DNA of 51,965 nt from Chloroflexota bacterium (GTDB lineage Bacteria; Chloroflexota; Limnocylindria; Limnocylindrales; CSP1-4). A program made the translations under genes and the position numbers. Positions 1-9,125 of the stretch are shown piece after piece. The notes under the pieces are model-generated. The model searched no databases. It saw nothing but the letters and a program-made list of their open reading frames with translations, and was not told where the DNA came from. Positions within the stretch are counted from its first letter, which is position 1. Each line of letters opens with the position of its first letter. The DNA lies in contig JAUJNA010000002.1 of assembly GCA_030446555.1 (NCBI GenBank), forward strand, positions 104,582 to 156,546. The letters are read 5' to 3'.

Positions 1-135
1 GGGATGACGGCGTGGGCGTCGGCGTCGGGGTCGGCGTGGGCGTCGGGGTCGGGGTAGGCGTGGGCGTCGGGGTCGGGCGAGGCGTGGCGGTGGGCGTCGG
101 GGTCGGGCGCGGCGTGGGCGTCGGGGTCGGTGTCG
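1..135. repeat. Tandem hexamer repeat coding (Thr-Pro)n
   Basis: Short units of the type GTCGGG/GTGGGC/GTCGGC follow one another and read on the minus strand as Thr-Pro with a few Arg and Ala. All units are multiples of 6 bp, so the frame is kept. It is a coding microsatellite, not a CRISPR: there are no unique spacers. Confidence 0.85.
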
Positions 136-1495
136 CGTCATGTCGGATGACGTCCGTCCCGTCCCGCAGGTAGAGCCTGTACCCGCCGAGGCCAGTGCCG
201 CTCAGGTCCTGCTGGCCGAGCACCCCGGTGAGCTCGACATCGGAGCCGCGTGGCAGGTGGGACGGATCGAGCCCGCTGCGATCGACGACGACGACCGCCA
301 ACGAGCCGCTCCCGTCGTCCACATCGACGGCGAAGCCAGTCTCCGCGGGTCGGGGGTCGCTCGTGATGAGGCCCCGGACGCGCAGCAGGCGGCCCTCCAG
401 ATCCTCCCCCGCCGCGCCCGTCTCGATGACCGCCAGATCGAGGGGCGGGCCGCTGCCCAGGTAAGCCAGGTCGTCGGCCACGGCGAGCACGAGGGTGGCC
501 TGGCCATCGCGATCGCCCACCCGGCCGCGAGCCAGGACATCGCTCCCGGTGGGCCAGGCCGCCCACTCAGCGCTGGCGAGCTCGAGTGCGATGCCCGCCG
601 ACTCGTCCTGCGCGAAGGCGCCGGTCCCGTACGCGATGTGTCCCAGCGGCGTCGTCAGTCGCGCGACGACCTCGACCGGTGTGCCAGCGGGCAAGGCTCG
701 CGCCTCGGCGATGGTCACGCGCGGGGCCGGGCTCGGCGGCGGGGTCAGCATGATCGTCGCCGTCGGCCGAGGCGAGCCCGGAGGACCGCTCGGAGGACCG
801 CTGGGGTCCATGGTGGCGACGGGCGTGGGTGTGGGTCCCGGCTCCGGAGGCGTCGGGGCGTCGGCCAGCGCCTGCGGTACGGGTGAGGACTGGATCCACG
901 TGTCTGCCGCGTTGTCGTCCGTATCCTGGCCGTTCCCCAGCGCGCCGCCGGGTAGCCGCTCGAGGCTGGAAGCGGGCGGGGGAGCGGCTCCCGGCCGTCC
1001 CTCGACGAGGGGCCCTGACGCATCGCCCCAGCTGAGCGAATCGACCGACGCCCCTCCCACCCATCGCAGAGCAAGCGTGCCGCCGGTCGAGGAGATGCCG
1101 CCGGAGTAGACGGCGTCCGCCATCGCCGCGTACGTGCCGGCGCCGTTGGCGGCGAGGAGGTGACGGCCCGGTCCGATCCGCATGGGAGCCGTCCAGGCGA
1201 CCTTGCGAGTGACCGTGGCCCCGCTGGCGGATGCGTAGACGAGTTCCATGCCGGTGAGATCCATGACGACCGTCGAGGCGTTGTGGAGCTCCAGGAACTC
1301 GTCCGATGCACCTTGCCCCCCGGTCACGACCTCGGACACCAGCAACCCGATGTCGGTGGTCGCCGCACCGGCAGCAGCGTCGGAGCGGTGAGCGCCGGGC
1401 GGTCCCACCGCGCCGGAGGCGCCGCCTACGGCTGTCGCCGACAGCACGAGCACGACGAGTGAGAAGCCCCAGGCACGGGCAGGGATGGTGGTCAT
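1..1495 (-). CDS. Secreted lamin-tail-domain protein with Thr-Pro repeat (3' end off window)
   Basis: The frame is open from an ATG at 1495 to the window edge, about 498 codons, with no stop seen. It starts MTTIPARAWGFSLVVLVLSA, a signal peptide, after a GGAGG ribosome site 5 nt upstream. Residues about 45-165 look like a lamin-tail domain (LTD): 'SDEFLELHNAS' and 'LTGMELVYASASG' are typical of its strands. A Pro/Thr linker follows, then an OB-like segment at about 250-440 (VTIAEARALPAGTPVEVVAR, GTGLGGYRLYLRDG). The visible end is an almost pure Thr-Pro tract. LTDs are found in secreted proteins, often beside nuclease or OB folds. The tract looks like an extracellular spacer to a further domain or anchor. 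Exact function is unknown. Confidence 0.75.
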   Translation of the reverse strand, partial: MTTIPARAWGFSLVVLVLSATAVGGASGAVGPPGAHRSDAAAGAATTDIGLLVSEVVTGGQGASDEFLELHNASTVVMDLTGMELVYASASGATVTRKVAWTAPMRIGPGRHLLAANGAGTYAAMADAVYSGGISSTGGTLALRWVGGASVDSLSWGDASGPLVEGRPGAAPPPASSLERLPGGALGNGQDTDDNAADTWIQSSPVPQALADAPTPPEPGPTPTPVATMDPSGPPSGPPGSPRPTATIMLTPPPSPAPRVTIAEARALPAGTPVEVVARLTTPLGHIAYGTGAFAQDESAGIALELASAEWAAWPTGSDVLARGRVGDRDGQATLVLAVADDLAYLGSGPPLDLAVIETGAAGEDLEGRLLRVRGLITSDPRPAETGFAVDVDDGSGSLAVVVVDRSGLDPSHLPRGSDVELTGVLGQQDLSGTGLGGYRLYLRDGTDVIRHDATPTPTPTPRPTPTPTATPRPTPTPTPTPTPTPTPTPTPTPTPSS

Positions 1496-1668
1496 GTCCG
1501 CCTCCGACAGGCACAACGTGGGGGCGGGATCGCGGCGGGCGAGTCGCACAAGCCTGATGCGACCGGCTCTGCGCCGGATCAGTCGGGGCTCACCAGCCGC
1601 TTATCTCTGCGGGGCCCCGAGGAGGGTGGAGGAGGATGCCGATGGGCCGTGGCCACGCGCCGGTGGGG

Positions 1669-1717
1669 TACGATGCGGGACCCGCACACCCCGCGACCCG
1701 ACACACAGCCTGGAGGA
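1669..1717 (+). promoter_or_regulatory. Probable promoter and ribosome site for the 1722 gene
   Basis: A TACGAT -10-like hexamer at 1669-1674 is followed about 40 nt later by GGAGG at 1712-1716, five bases before the TTG start at 1722. No convincing -35 is visible. Confidence 0.4.
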
Positions 1718-1721
1718 TCGT

Positions 1722-2429
1722 TTGGCTCGCGCCAAGAACACGACTCGCGCCGAGGCGCGCCGACGCTACAGGCTCTCCCAGGCGCCCGAGGCGTCCATGA
1801 CGGCCGTATCGGTCGCGACAGACGACGAGGCGGCCGTTCCCGACACCGGGCAGACCCCCGAGCGCGGACGTCTCCTCCGACTGCCGGACCTGCGGGGCGA
1901 CCTTCGCGCGCTCCCGGGCATGCTCCTGTCGCGCAAGGCGCTGTGGATCCCCTTCATCCTCGTCATCGTCGCCTTCCTGGTCGGCATGGCGGGCAACCGG
2001 CAGCTGCTCCCGGCAGCCGTTTCGGACATCGGGGCGGTCCTCGTCCAGATCGTCCTGCCGCCCCAGGCCCTGCTCGCCTACTTCCTCGCCGGCTTCCTGG
2101 CACCTCGAGGCTCGTATCTCGTGGGCCTGCTCCTGGGGCTGCTGACCGGGCCGCTGTACGGGATCTGGGTATGGGACTCCGCCAATGGCCCTGAGCTGAC
2201 GGCGAGAGGCATCACGATCGAGATGGTCCTGGCACAATTCACGTTCCAGGGCGCCCTCTTCGGCACGCTGGCCGCGGCATTCGCCGCCTGGTACCGCCGC
2301 TTCCTGCGCACCTCGCAGGAGCGTGCCCGGGCCAACCGGGTCGCTCGCGAGCAGCAGGCTCGGATGCGCCAGAAGGAGGCCGAACGCGACGCGCGGCGCT
2401 CGGCCACGCGGCGGACGACGACCCCGTAG
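1722..2429 (+). CDS. Conserved membrane protein, three or four transmembrane segments
   Basis: 235 codons from TTG at 1722, chosen because GGAGG stands 5 nt upstream and the protein then begins with a basic stretch MARAKNTTRAEARRRYR. Residues 1-70 are charged and probably cytosolic. Hydrophobic helices follow: IPFILVIVAFLVGMAG, a long IVLPPQALLAYFLAGFL / YLVGLLLGLLTGPLYG pair, and FQGALFGTLAAAFAAWY. The C-terminal 45 residues are highly charged (REQQARMRQKEAERDARR), possibly a short coiled coil or a nucleic-acid-facing tail. I do not recognise a named family. It is convergent with dnaE2, with a 180-bp gap that holds no gene. Confidence 0.7.
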   Translation: MARAKNTTRAEARRRYRLSQAPEASMTAVSVATDDEAAVPDTGQTPERGRLLRLPDLRGDLRALPGMLLSRKALWIPFILVIVAFLVGMAGNRQLLPAAVSDIGAVLVQIVLPPQALLAYFLAGFLAPRGSYLVGLLLGLLTGPLYGIWVWDSANGPELTARGITIEMVLAQFTFQGALFGTLAAAFAAWYRRFLRTSQERARANRVAREQQARMRQKEAERDARRSATRRTTTP

Positions 2430-2609
2430 CGACCCTTCCGGAAGCTCCCGGGTACGACACGCATCCGGATGGCCGCCTCCGTCGAACAAGGGAACAGATG
2501 CGCCCCGGGCATGGACGCCTTGCGGATGTGACCGGGATGGAAGCTCGGGCCTGAACGGTCGCGCGGGGCGCGCCGGTACCGGGGCGCATCACTCCGGAGC
2601 CGATGCGCC

Positions 2610-5600
2610 TCAGCCCAGCCGGCGCATGCCCGCCTGCCCGAGTTGCCGCACCCCCTCGGCACGCCCCGGTCCGCCTGCCGTGCGCGCCACCTCGGTGAGC
2701 GGCGTGATGTGCCGAGCGACGAGGTTGATGACGCTCGACTCGCGCTGGAGCGTCCCCTCGACGTAGAGCAGGGCGTGGCGTCGCACGACGCCACGCAGGC
2801 GAGCCCACGTGTCGGGCCACAGTGTCACGTTGACCATGCCGGTCTCATCCTCGAGCGCCAGGAAGACGGTGCCGCGCGCGGTCATCGGGTGCTGGCGTGT
2901 GACCACCAGCCCACCGATGGCCACCCGCCCGATACGGTGCTCATCGAGCCTGGCGACCGGGACCGCGCCCAGCCGGTCGAGGGCCGGGCGGAAGAGCTCG
3001 ACCACCTGGCGGCGGGCATCGAGCGAGAGGATGGCGTAGGCGTCGCCCAGGCGTTCGAGCTCGGTCGGCGGCGCCAGGTCGGGTGCCCGGGTCGGCGGCA
3101 GCCGTAGGTCGAGCGGCCGTCCCTGCGCTTTCCGGGAGCCGACCGTCCGGCCGTCGTACCGCCCGCGGCTGGCGCCGGCGACCTCACGCAGCTGCCACAG
3201 GAGTTCGCGCCTGGGGCGTCCGAGCGAGTCGAGCGCCCCGGCGCGGATGAGCCGCTCGATGATCTCCTCGGAGAGCTCCGTGCGCGACACGAGGTCGGTC
3301 AACGAGCGGTACGGGCCGCCGCGTGCCAGCTCCTCGTCGAGCGCCTCGCCCTCGGCCTCACCGATGCCCTTGACGAGGTGGAGGCCCAGCCGGATGCCGT
3401 AGCCGATCGCCGCAGGAGCCGCGTAGCGGTCCCGCGATGCCCCGTCGGGCACGACGCAGCTCGGTGACTCCACGACGCGCGGCCGGTCGTCGATGCCCGC
3501 GCCAGGAGGGAGCGGCGTTCCGGGCACGCCGACCCACTCGGTGGTCGTTCGGAAGCGGCTCCTGTTCACGTCGACCGGCAGGACGCAGACGCCGTGCCGT
3601 TTCGTGTCGTTGATGAGCACCTCGACCGGGTAGAAGCCCATCGGCTGGGCGTTGATGAGCCCGGCCACGAACTGGGCCGGGTAGAAGAGCTTGAGGAAGG
3701 CCGATTCGTAGGCCGTCCGAGCGAATGCGGCGGCATGGCTCTTGTTGAAGCCGAACGAGGCGAACGCGGCGACCTGTCGGAAGAGTTCCTCCGCCTGTGC
3801 CTCATCAAGGCCGCTGATGCGCTGGCAGCCATCCACGAATCGGGCGTGGAGCTTCTCCATCTCGCGGCTGGAACGCCACGTTCCCATCGCCCGGCGGAAC
3901 CCGTCCGACTCGGCCGGCGTGAAACCGGCCACGTCGATGGCCACCTTCATGACCTGCTCCTGGTAGAGGATCACGCCCAGGGTCTCGGCGAGGACCGGCT
4001 CCAGGCTCGGGTGGAGGTAGGTGACCGGCTCCAGGCCCTGCTTGCGGCGCAGGTACGGATGGACGGCGTTGCCCTGGATGGGGCCGGGCCGGATGATGGC
4101 AACCTCTACTACGAGGTCGTCGAGCGTCTCCGGGCGGGACTTCGGCAGCGTCTGCATCTGGGCGCGCGATTCGATCTGGAAGACGCCCACCGTGTCGGCC
4201 GCCTGGATCATCGCGAAGACCTCGGGGATCCCCTCGGGCAGACGGTCGAGGTCGAGATGGACGGCGCAGTCGACCGAGATGTCGCGCAGGGCATCATCGA
4301 TGGCCGAGAGCATGCGCAGGCCCAGCAGGTCGAGCTTGATGAGCTTGATCGTCTCGACGTCTCGCTTGTCGTACTGGACCACGACCCGGCCGGGCATCGT
4401 GGCCCGCTCGAGCGGCGCGATGTCGACGAGCGGCGCGGCCGTGATGAGCATCCCGCCGACGTGGATGCTGAGATGGCGGGGGAAGCCGTCGATGCGGGCA
4501 CACAGCTCGAGCCAGCGGTCCCACGGCGAGAGGCCCGCGGTGGAGCGCGAGAGCCCACCGGTGCCCTGATCGATGATCCGCTTCTGGTCCACCTCGTTCC
4601 GCAGCCAGCGAACGCTGACCGGCGTGTCGCCCGGTCCACCCCTGTCGTCGGCGCGGCGACCGGGCGGACGCTCGAGCTGACCCATGCGGTCGACGAAACC
4701 CAGCGCCGTCGCCCGCTCCCCGGCCACGCGCGACGCCTGGGTCGTAGCCGCCGCGGCGATCGCCCGTGGCAGCGCGCCGGCCACAGCCGCGGAGAGCGAT
4801 CCCCCCGCCGCCGGGGACGTTCCCGCCCCTGGTGCGACGCTGGCCGCTCCCTCCCCCGGCACCTGGAAGAAATCGGCGAAGCCACCCTCCGCCTCCAGGT
4901 CGCGTCGCACCATCACCGAGTCGTACGTCTCGAGCGCCTTCGCCACACGGTCGACCAGCGGGCGCGGGAACCCCAGCGCGTAGCCCACCTCCCGCACCGC
5001 CGATCGAGCGCGATAGGTCACGAGGTTGCAGACCATGCCCGTGTGCTCGGTGCCGTAGCGCTCGTAGACGTACCGGATGACCTCCTCGCGGCGTGACGAG
5101 GCGAAGTCGATGTCGACGTCGGGATAGGTCGTGCGGCCCTCGTTGATGAAGCGCTCGAAGAGCAGCCGGTGCCGGATGGGGTCGACCCGCGTGATCCCCA
5201 GGATGTAGGCCACGACCGAATCCCCGGCGCTCCCGCGACCCTGGGCCGGGATGCCCCGCTCGCGGCAGAAGCGCATCAGGTCCCAGCAGATGAGGAAGAA
5301 CTCGGCAAGGCCGGTCCGCTCGATCACCTCCAGCTCATGGGCGACCTGCTTCACGACCCGCGGCGTCATGGGGTGGTAGCGCTTACGGGCACCGTCGTGG
5401 CAGAGCGTCTCGAGGTAGCTGAAGGGGGTCTCGCCGCCCGGCACGGGAAAGCCCGGGAAACGGTAGCGCTCGAAGCCCAGCTCGACCCGGCAGCGGGCGG
5501 CCACCTCCCCCGCGGTCGCGATGCCCTCGTCCCACGCACGACGAACGAGCGGGTCCGCGTTCGGCAGGCCGGGTGGCAGGGCGCGGAGGTCCTGTTCGCC

Positions 5601-6488
5601 CTTGAGGTGGTATTCGCCGTTGGGCCGGCGCAGGTGGGCACTCTCGTCGAGGGTCAGGCCGTGGCGGATGCAGACGAGCACGTCCTGGAGCTCCCGGTCC
5701 TCGGGCAGCGCGTAGTGCGCGTCGTTGGTGACGACGACCGGAAGACCGACCTCCCTGGCCAGGTCCGCCAGCTCAGCCACCAGCCAGTCGTCGTCGGGCA
5801 GGAGGTGGTGCTGGAGCTCGACCAGGAGGTCGGACCCGAAGAGCTCCGCGAGGCGGCGAGCAGCGGTCCGGGCGCCCTCCCGGTCACCGGCCAGGAGCCG
5901 GCGGGGGATCTCGCCGTGACGGCACCCGGTGAGTGCGATGAGCCCCTCGGTGTGCCGTGCCAGCAACTCGTGGGTGAAGCGCGGCACGCCCTTCGTGCCG
6001 GCCAGGTGCGCGGCGCTCGCGAGCCGGCAGAGGCTGGTGTAGCCGGCCATGTCCCTCGCCAGGAGCACGAGGTGCGGGCCCAGCTCTCGCGCCCGGACAC
6101 CGCGCAGGTCCTCGCGCCGCGGAGCGCGGTGGCCCGGCGCCCGCGTGCGGTCGATCAGCGGCCGGACCGGTCGGCCGCCGGACACCGATCCGCGAGGTCC
6201 TGGTGTTCCCATCCGGCGCTGCCGCCGCCTGACCGGGACGATGACGTGGTGAGGGTCCAAGACAGCCGGATCCAGCAGCTCGATCTCCATGCCGACCACC
6301 GCATGCAGACCCGCCTCCGCCGCGGCGCTCGTGAAGCGCACCGCGCCGTAGAGGCCCTGGTGGTCGGTGACGGCGAGGCTCGAGAGACCGAGTCCCAACG
6401 CTCGCTCCACCAGGTCGCCCGGGCTCGAGGCTCCGTCCAGGAACGAGAAGTTCGAGTGTGCGTGCAGCTCGGCGAACGGGACCGCCAT
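2610..6488 (-). CDS. dnaE2: Error-prone DNA polymerase III alpha subunit DnaE2
   Basis: 1292 codons from ATG at 6488. Domains in order: N-terminal PHP domain (AELHAHSNFSFLDG, VTDHQGLYG), polymerase palm with the Asp pair in PDVDIDF at about 455-461 and the third Asp in KLDLLGL near 716, then helix-hairpin-helix and a C-terminal OB fold (VNVTLWPD) that ends without a beta-binding tail I can identify. An Ala/Gly-rich insertion of about 100 residues (about 541-640) separates the active-site motifs. DnaE2 does translesion synthesis with ImuA and ImuB, which are encoded at 12.6-14.9 kb. The start is fixed by a LexA-type operator and -10 directly upstream. An upstream extension of the frame to 6803 is non-coding in character and overlaps the sedolisin gene. 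Confidence 0.95.
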   Translation of the reverse strand: MAVPFAELHAHSNFSFLDGASSPGDLVERALGLGLSSLAVTDHQGLYGAVRFTSAAAEAGLHAVVGMEIELLDPAVLDPHHVIVPVRRRQRRMGTPGPRGSVSGGRPVRPLIDRTRAPGHRAPRREDLRGVRARELGPHLVLLARDMAGYTSLCRLASAAHLAGTKGVPRFTHELLARHTEGLIALTGCRHGEIPRRLLAGDREGARTAARRLAELFGSDLLVELQHHLLPDDDWLVAELADLAREVGLPVVVTNDAHYALPEDRELQDVLVCIRHGLTLDESAHLRRPNGEYHLKGEQDLRALPPGLPNADPLVRRAWDEGIATAGEVAARCRVELGFERYRFPGFPVPGGETPFSYLETLCHDGARKRYHPMTPRVVKQVAHELEVIERTGLAEFFLICWDLMRFCRERGIPAQGRGSAGDSVVAYILGITRVDPIRHRLLFERFINEGRTTYPDVDIDFASSRREEVIRYVYERYGTEHTGMVCNLVTYRARSAVREVGYALGFPRPLVDRVAKALETYDSVMVRRDLEAEGGFADFFQVPGEGAASVAPGAGTSPAAGGSLSAAVAGALPRAIAAAATTQASRVAGERATALGFVDRMGQLERPPGRRADDRGGPGDTPVSVRWLRNEVDQKRIIDQGTGGLSRSTAGLSPWDRWLELCARIDGFPRHLSIHVGGMLITAAPLVDIAPLERATMPGRVVVQYDKRDVETIKLIKLDLLGLRMLSAIDDALRDISVDCAVHLDLDRLPEGIPEVFAMIQAADTVGVFQIESRAQMQTLPKSRPETLDDLVVEVAIIRPGPIQGNAVHPYLRRKQGLEPVTYLHPSLEPVLAETLGVILYQEQVMKVAIDVAGFTPAESDGFRRAMGTWRSSREMEKLHARFVDGCQRISGLDEAQAEELFRQVAAFASFGFNKSHAAAFARTAYESAFLKLFYPAQFVAGLINAQPMGFYPVEVLINDTKRHGVCVLPVDVNRSRFRTTTEWVGVPGTPLPPGAGIDDRPRVVESPSCVVPDGASRDRYAAPAAIGYGIRLGLHLVKGIGEAEGEALDEELARGGPYRSLTDLVSRTELSEEIIERLIRAGALDSLGRPRRELLWQLREVAGASRGRYDGRTVGSRKAQGRPLDLRLPPTRAPDLAPPTELERLGDAYAILSLDARRQVVELFRPALDRLGAVPVARLDEHRIGRVAIGGLVVTRQHPMTARGTVFLALEDETGMVNVTLWPDTWARLRGVVRRHALLYVEGTLQRESSVINLVARHITPLTEVARTAGGPGRAEGVRQLGQAGMRRLG

Positions 6489-6512
6489 CCCGAGAGCATA
6501 GAACAGATGTTC
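6489..6512 (-). promoter_or_regulatory. LexA (SOS) operator and promoter of dnaE2
   Basis: A 12-bp operator reads GAACATCTGTTC on the coding strand at 6512-6501, matching GAAC-N4-GTTC. It abuts a TATGCT -10-like hexamer at 6500-6495. Only six bases then separate the hexamer from the ATG, so the mRNA is probably leaderless. There is no Shine-Dalgarno. LexA bound here would cover the -35/-10 spacer. Confidence 0.8.
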
Positions 6513-6525
6513 TCTTTGCGATGGG

Positions 6526-8256
6526 TCAGTCGGTCCCGAGCGCCCCGATGATCGCATTGGCCAGGGCCGTGACGTCCGGGGTCCCGAGACCCGTGGCCGG
6601 ATCCCAGCCGGGCGCCGCCGGATCGACCAAATTCCCACCCAGCGTGATGTCGTGGAAGATCGGCGGCGAGGACGGTGGCTGAGCGGCGAGCTGGTAGAGC
6701 AACGGCCCCAGCGCACCCAGCGGGCCCACGCCCTGCTGCTCGGCGAGCTGGCGGACCAGCAGCATCGAGGCGGCCCAGAAGGGAGCCGCGGCGCTCGTGC
6801 CACCCTGGACGTGGACCGACGGGCCCGCCTCGCCCACGTCGGTGAACACGGTCAGGAAGCCACTCTCGGGGTCGGCCGGGCCGGCCACGTCGGGCACCTG
6901 ACGCGGTGCGCCCGCCGAGGTGTCCACTCCGGGCGCCGTCTGCCACGAGGGGCGCGGGTAGTTGGCGCTCCGGCCGCCGCCCGTCCCGACCGCCGAGAAC
7001 GACCCTTCCCAGGCGGCCTCCGAGTGGTAGGTGCCGTCCTCGCGCACCCAGAGGAAGGTGCCGCCGACGCTGATGAGGCTCGGGTTGGCCGAGGGGTAGT
7101 CGGGCGAGATCCGAAGGTCGCCCTCGAAGAGCTGCCCGTTGCAGCCATACGCGCCCAGGTCGCCGCTGGCCACGAAGACGCTGACGCCGCGGCTGAACGC
7201 GAGGTCGAACTGGATGTCGTCGAAGCCGCGCGTGACAGGATCCTTGTCGGCCTCGCAGCGTCCCCAGCTGATCGAGACGATATCGGCGCGAGCGTCCTCC
7301 AGGATGGCCGACATGATGGGCGCGAAGCCCTCCCCGTTGGCACCCTCGTAGTCGAGGATCGTGGCGCCGGGGGCGACCGACCGGACGACATCGATGTCGA
7401 GGTTGACCTCGGCCGTGCCGCTGCCTCGGACGGGCACGTAGTCATCCGGCACGAAGACCTTCTCGACCGGCGGCCCGCTGATGCCCACCTGCTCGTCGTA
7501 TGCCGCCACGTCGCTCTCCAGGAACGTGTCGAAGGAGACGATGGCGACCGTCTGGCCGGTGCCGTCGATGCCGGCCTCGTGGAGCGGCGCGATGTCATAG
7601 GCGAGCGCCACGTCATCCGGCTGCAGGCCACCCACCGGCACGTCTGCCAGCGGCGGGCGGAAGAGCGGCCGCAGCCGCGGCGTCGTATCCAGGCCCGCGA
7701 CGCCCTCCACGATGTCGCGCAGCTCGACCGGGATCCGCGGTGGGCGATCGGGCGCGTGGTAGGGGCCGTACGTGGTATCCACGTGGTCCCGGAGCGACAC
7801 GCCGAGGAGCGCGTTCACCCGCGCCACCGTGCCGCGGACCGTCAGATGGGTCCGCTCGCCGTCGCGAGTCACGACCAGGCCGCCGGCACGGATCCATGCC
7901 TCCGCTCGCTCGATCCGGTCCACCGGAAGACCGAAGCGACGGCCGAACTCGGTGGGAGCCAGGTAACGCCGGTAGTCCGGCGATGAGGGATCGCTGACGC
8001 CCGCGAGGAAGCGGTCGAGCTCGGCTCGGCCCGGGACGCGCAGGACGACCTGGAAGCGCACGATCGATGCCGGGTCGGTCGGGCCGGTGCGGTCGGTGCG
8101 CTCGGTGCCCATGATCGCCACGCCTCCCGGTCCACTGTGTGGGAGCCCTGTGCCCATGATCGAGCCGGGCTGCGACGACGCGAGGGCTCCGGCCGCCCCC
8201 AGCAGGGAAGCGAGTGCCAGCGCTCCCACGGCCCGCCATCCCACCTCCTGCCTCAC
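6526..8256 (-). CDS. Sedolisin-family (S53) secreted serine-carboxyl protease
   Basis: 576 codons from GTG at 8256, overlapping the TGA of the preceding gene by 4 nt. A signal peptide (GALALASLLGAAGALASS) leads into a pro-domain (FQVVLRVPGRAELDRFLAGV). The mature domain shows the sedolisin set: Glu and Asp four apart in AEVNLDID (about 282/286), the oxyanion Asp in SGDLGAYG, and Ser in GGTSAAAPFWA near 488. The C-terminal APGWDPATGLGTPD stretch is the usual calcium-site region. These are acid-active, self-processed extracellular proteases. It is the last gene of a three-gene overlapping operon, so its two membrane partners may act in its export or maturation (inference). Confidence 0.92.
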   Translation of the reverse strand: MRQEVGWRAVGALALASLLGAAGALASSQPGSIMGTGLPHSGPGGVAIMGTERTDRTGPTDPASIVRFQVVLRVPGRAELDRFLAGVSDPSSPDYRRYLAPTEFGRRFGLPVDRIERAEAWIRAGGLVVTRDGERTHLTVRGTVARVNALLGVSLRDHVDTTYGPYHAPDRPPRIPVELRDIVEGVAGLDTTPRLRPLFRPPLADVPVGGLQPDDVALAYDIAPLHEAGIDGTGQTVAIVSFDTFLESDVAAYDEQVGISGPPVEKVFVPDDYVPVRGSGTAEVNLDIDVVRSVAPGATILDYEGANGEGFAPIMSAILEDARADIVSISWGRCEADKDPVTRGFDDIQFDLAFSRGVSVFVASGDLGAYGCNGQLFEGDLRISPDYPSANPSLISVGGTFLWVREDGTYHSEAAWEGSFSAVGTGGGRSANYPRPSWQTAPGVDTSAGAPRQVPDVAGPADPESGFLTVFTDVGEAGPSVHVQGGTSAAAPFWAASMLLVRQLAEQQGVGPLGALGPLLYQLAAQPPSSPPIFHDITLGGNLVDPAAPGWDPATGLGTPDVTALANAIIGALGTD

Positions 8257-9125
8257 GGCGCGACCTGCCAGTGGAAGCGCTTGAGCAGCGGGTCTACCAC
8301 GTAGCCCGCCACCCGGAAGACGCGCGTGCCATCGGGGAAGGTCGAGTCCGGGATGGTGGCGACCACGGTGACCGCGACCGTCAGGCGCCCATCGGTCGCG
8401 GCGATGATGACGAGCGAGACCGGCTGGATCGAGCCCTCGTTGCCGAAGGTGCCCTGGTAGGTCCGTCCCTCGGCCGGGATGTGCCCGATGGTGGGACGCA
8501 GGATGCGATCCTGGTCGGCCGTGCTCTCGGCCAGCGACTGGATCCTGGTGCGGTATCCCTCCTCGAGCCGCTGGATCATCTGGCTCGGTGACAGCTCCGC
8601 CGCGCTGGCGGAGTCGAACCGGACGTTCACCGTGGCGGGGACGCTTTCGAACTTGAGCCCCAGGGAGAGCGCGGCCCCGGCCTGCTCCTCCAGCTCCCAG
8701 TAGTCCTCGTACTCCACGCCGTAGAGCCACTGCGAGCTGCTGAAGAGCTGGCCGGTGCGGAGGGGCGGGCTGTTCGGGTCGGGGAGCCGTGGCGCCACGA
8801 CGGCCTCCGTGGTCGCACCCGCCGTCTCCGTGGGCGACGTCGGGGCCGGCCGGTCCGGCGCGGGAGTCGCGCGACCGACCGGCGGCGCCACGATCGGCGG
8901 ACCGCCGCACGCCTGGGCGGGATCGGGACAGTCGGGTGGTGTGGGCGGTGGCGCGAGCAGCGCCACGGCCACGGCTCCCGCGATCACGATCAGCGCGAAG
9001 ACGGCACCCACGACGAGCAGCAGCCGCGCCGGGGTGAGCGCAGACGGCGCACCGCCCCGGTTCGGATCACCCCAGGCGCTGGGTGGGCGTGCGGGCGGCA
9101 TGGGAGGGGGCGCGACGGCGGTCAT
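8253..9125 (-). CDS. Membrane-anchored protein of unknown function
   Basis: 290 codons from ATG at 9125, whose first bases overlap the upstream TGA (ATGA). Residues 1-32 are Pro-rich and cytosolic. One transmembrane helix (LLLVVGAVFALIVIAGAVAV) follows at about 33-55, then a Pro/Thr-rich linker to about 110. A soluble extracellular domain runs from about 115 to 290 (QLFSSSQWLYGVEYEDYWEL, VSLVIIAATDGRLTVAV, RVFRVAGYVVDPLLKRFHW). No family recognised. It is translationally coupled to both neighbours in the sedolisin operon. Confidence 0.8.
   Translation of the reverse strand: MTAVAPPPMPPARPPSAWGDPNRGGAPSALTPARLLLVVGAVFALIVIAGAVAVALLAPPPTPPDCPDPAQACGGPPIVAPPVGRATPAPDRPAPTSPTETAGATTEAVVAPRLPDPNSPPLRTGQLFSSSQWLYGVEYEDYWELEEQAGAALSLGLKFESVPATVNVRFDSASAAELSPSQMIQRLEEGYRTRIQSLAESTADQDRILRPTIGHIPAEGRTYQGTFGNEGSIQPVSLVIIAATDGRLTVAVTVVATIPDSTFPDGTRVFRVAGYVVDPLLKRFHWQVAP

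Noticed and set aside
1-140. Regular short repeats that might suggest a CRISPR array
   Set aside because: The units are 6 bp, uninterrupted by spacers, and encode a Thr-Pro tract in frame with an upstream secreted protein.
3594-5096. 500-codon plus-strand frame inside dnaE2
   Set aside because: Antisense shadow of a clear polymerase gene, with composition typical of reverse-complement GC-rich coding DNA.
6489-6803. N-terminal extension of DnaE2 to 6803
   Set aside because: It would overlap the 3' end of the sedolisin gene, is low-complexity, and lies upstream of the LexA promoter; the PHP domain starts at 6488.
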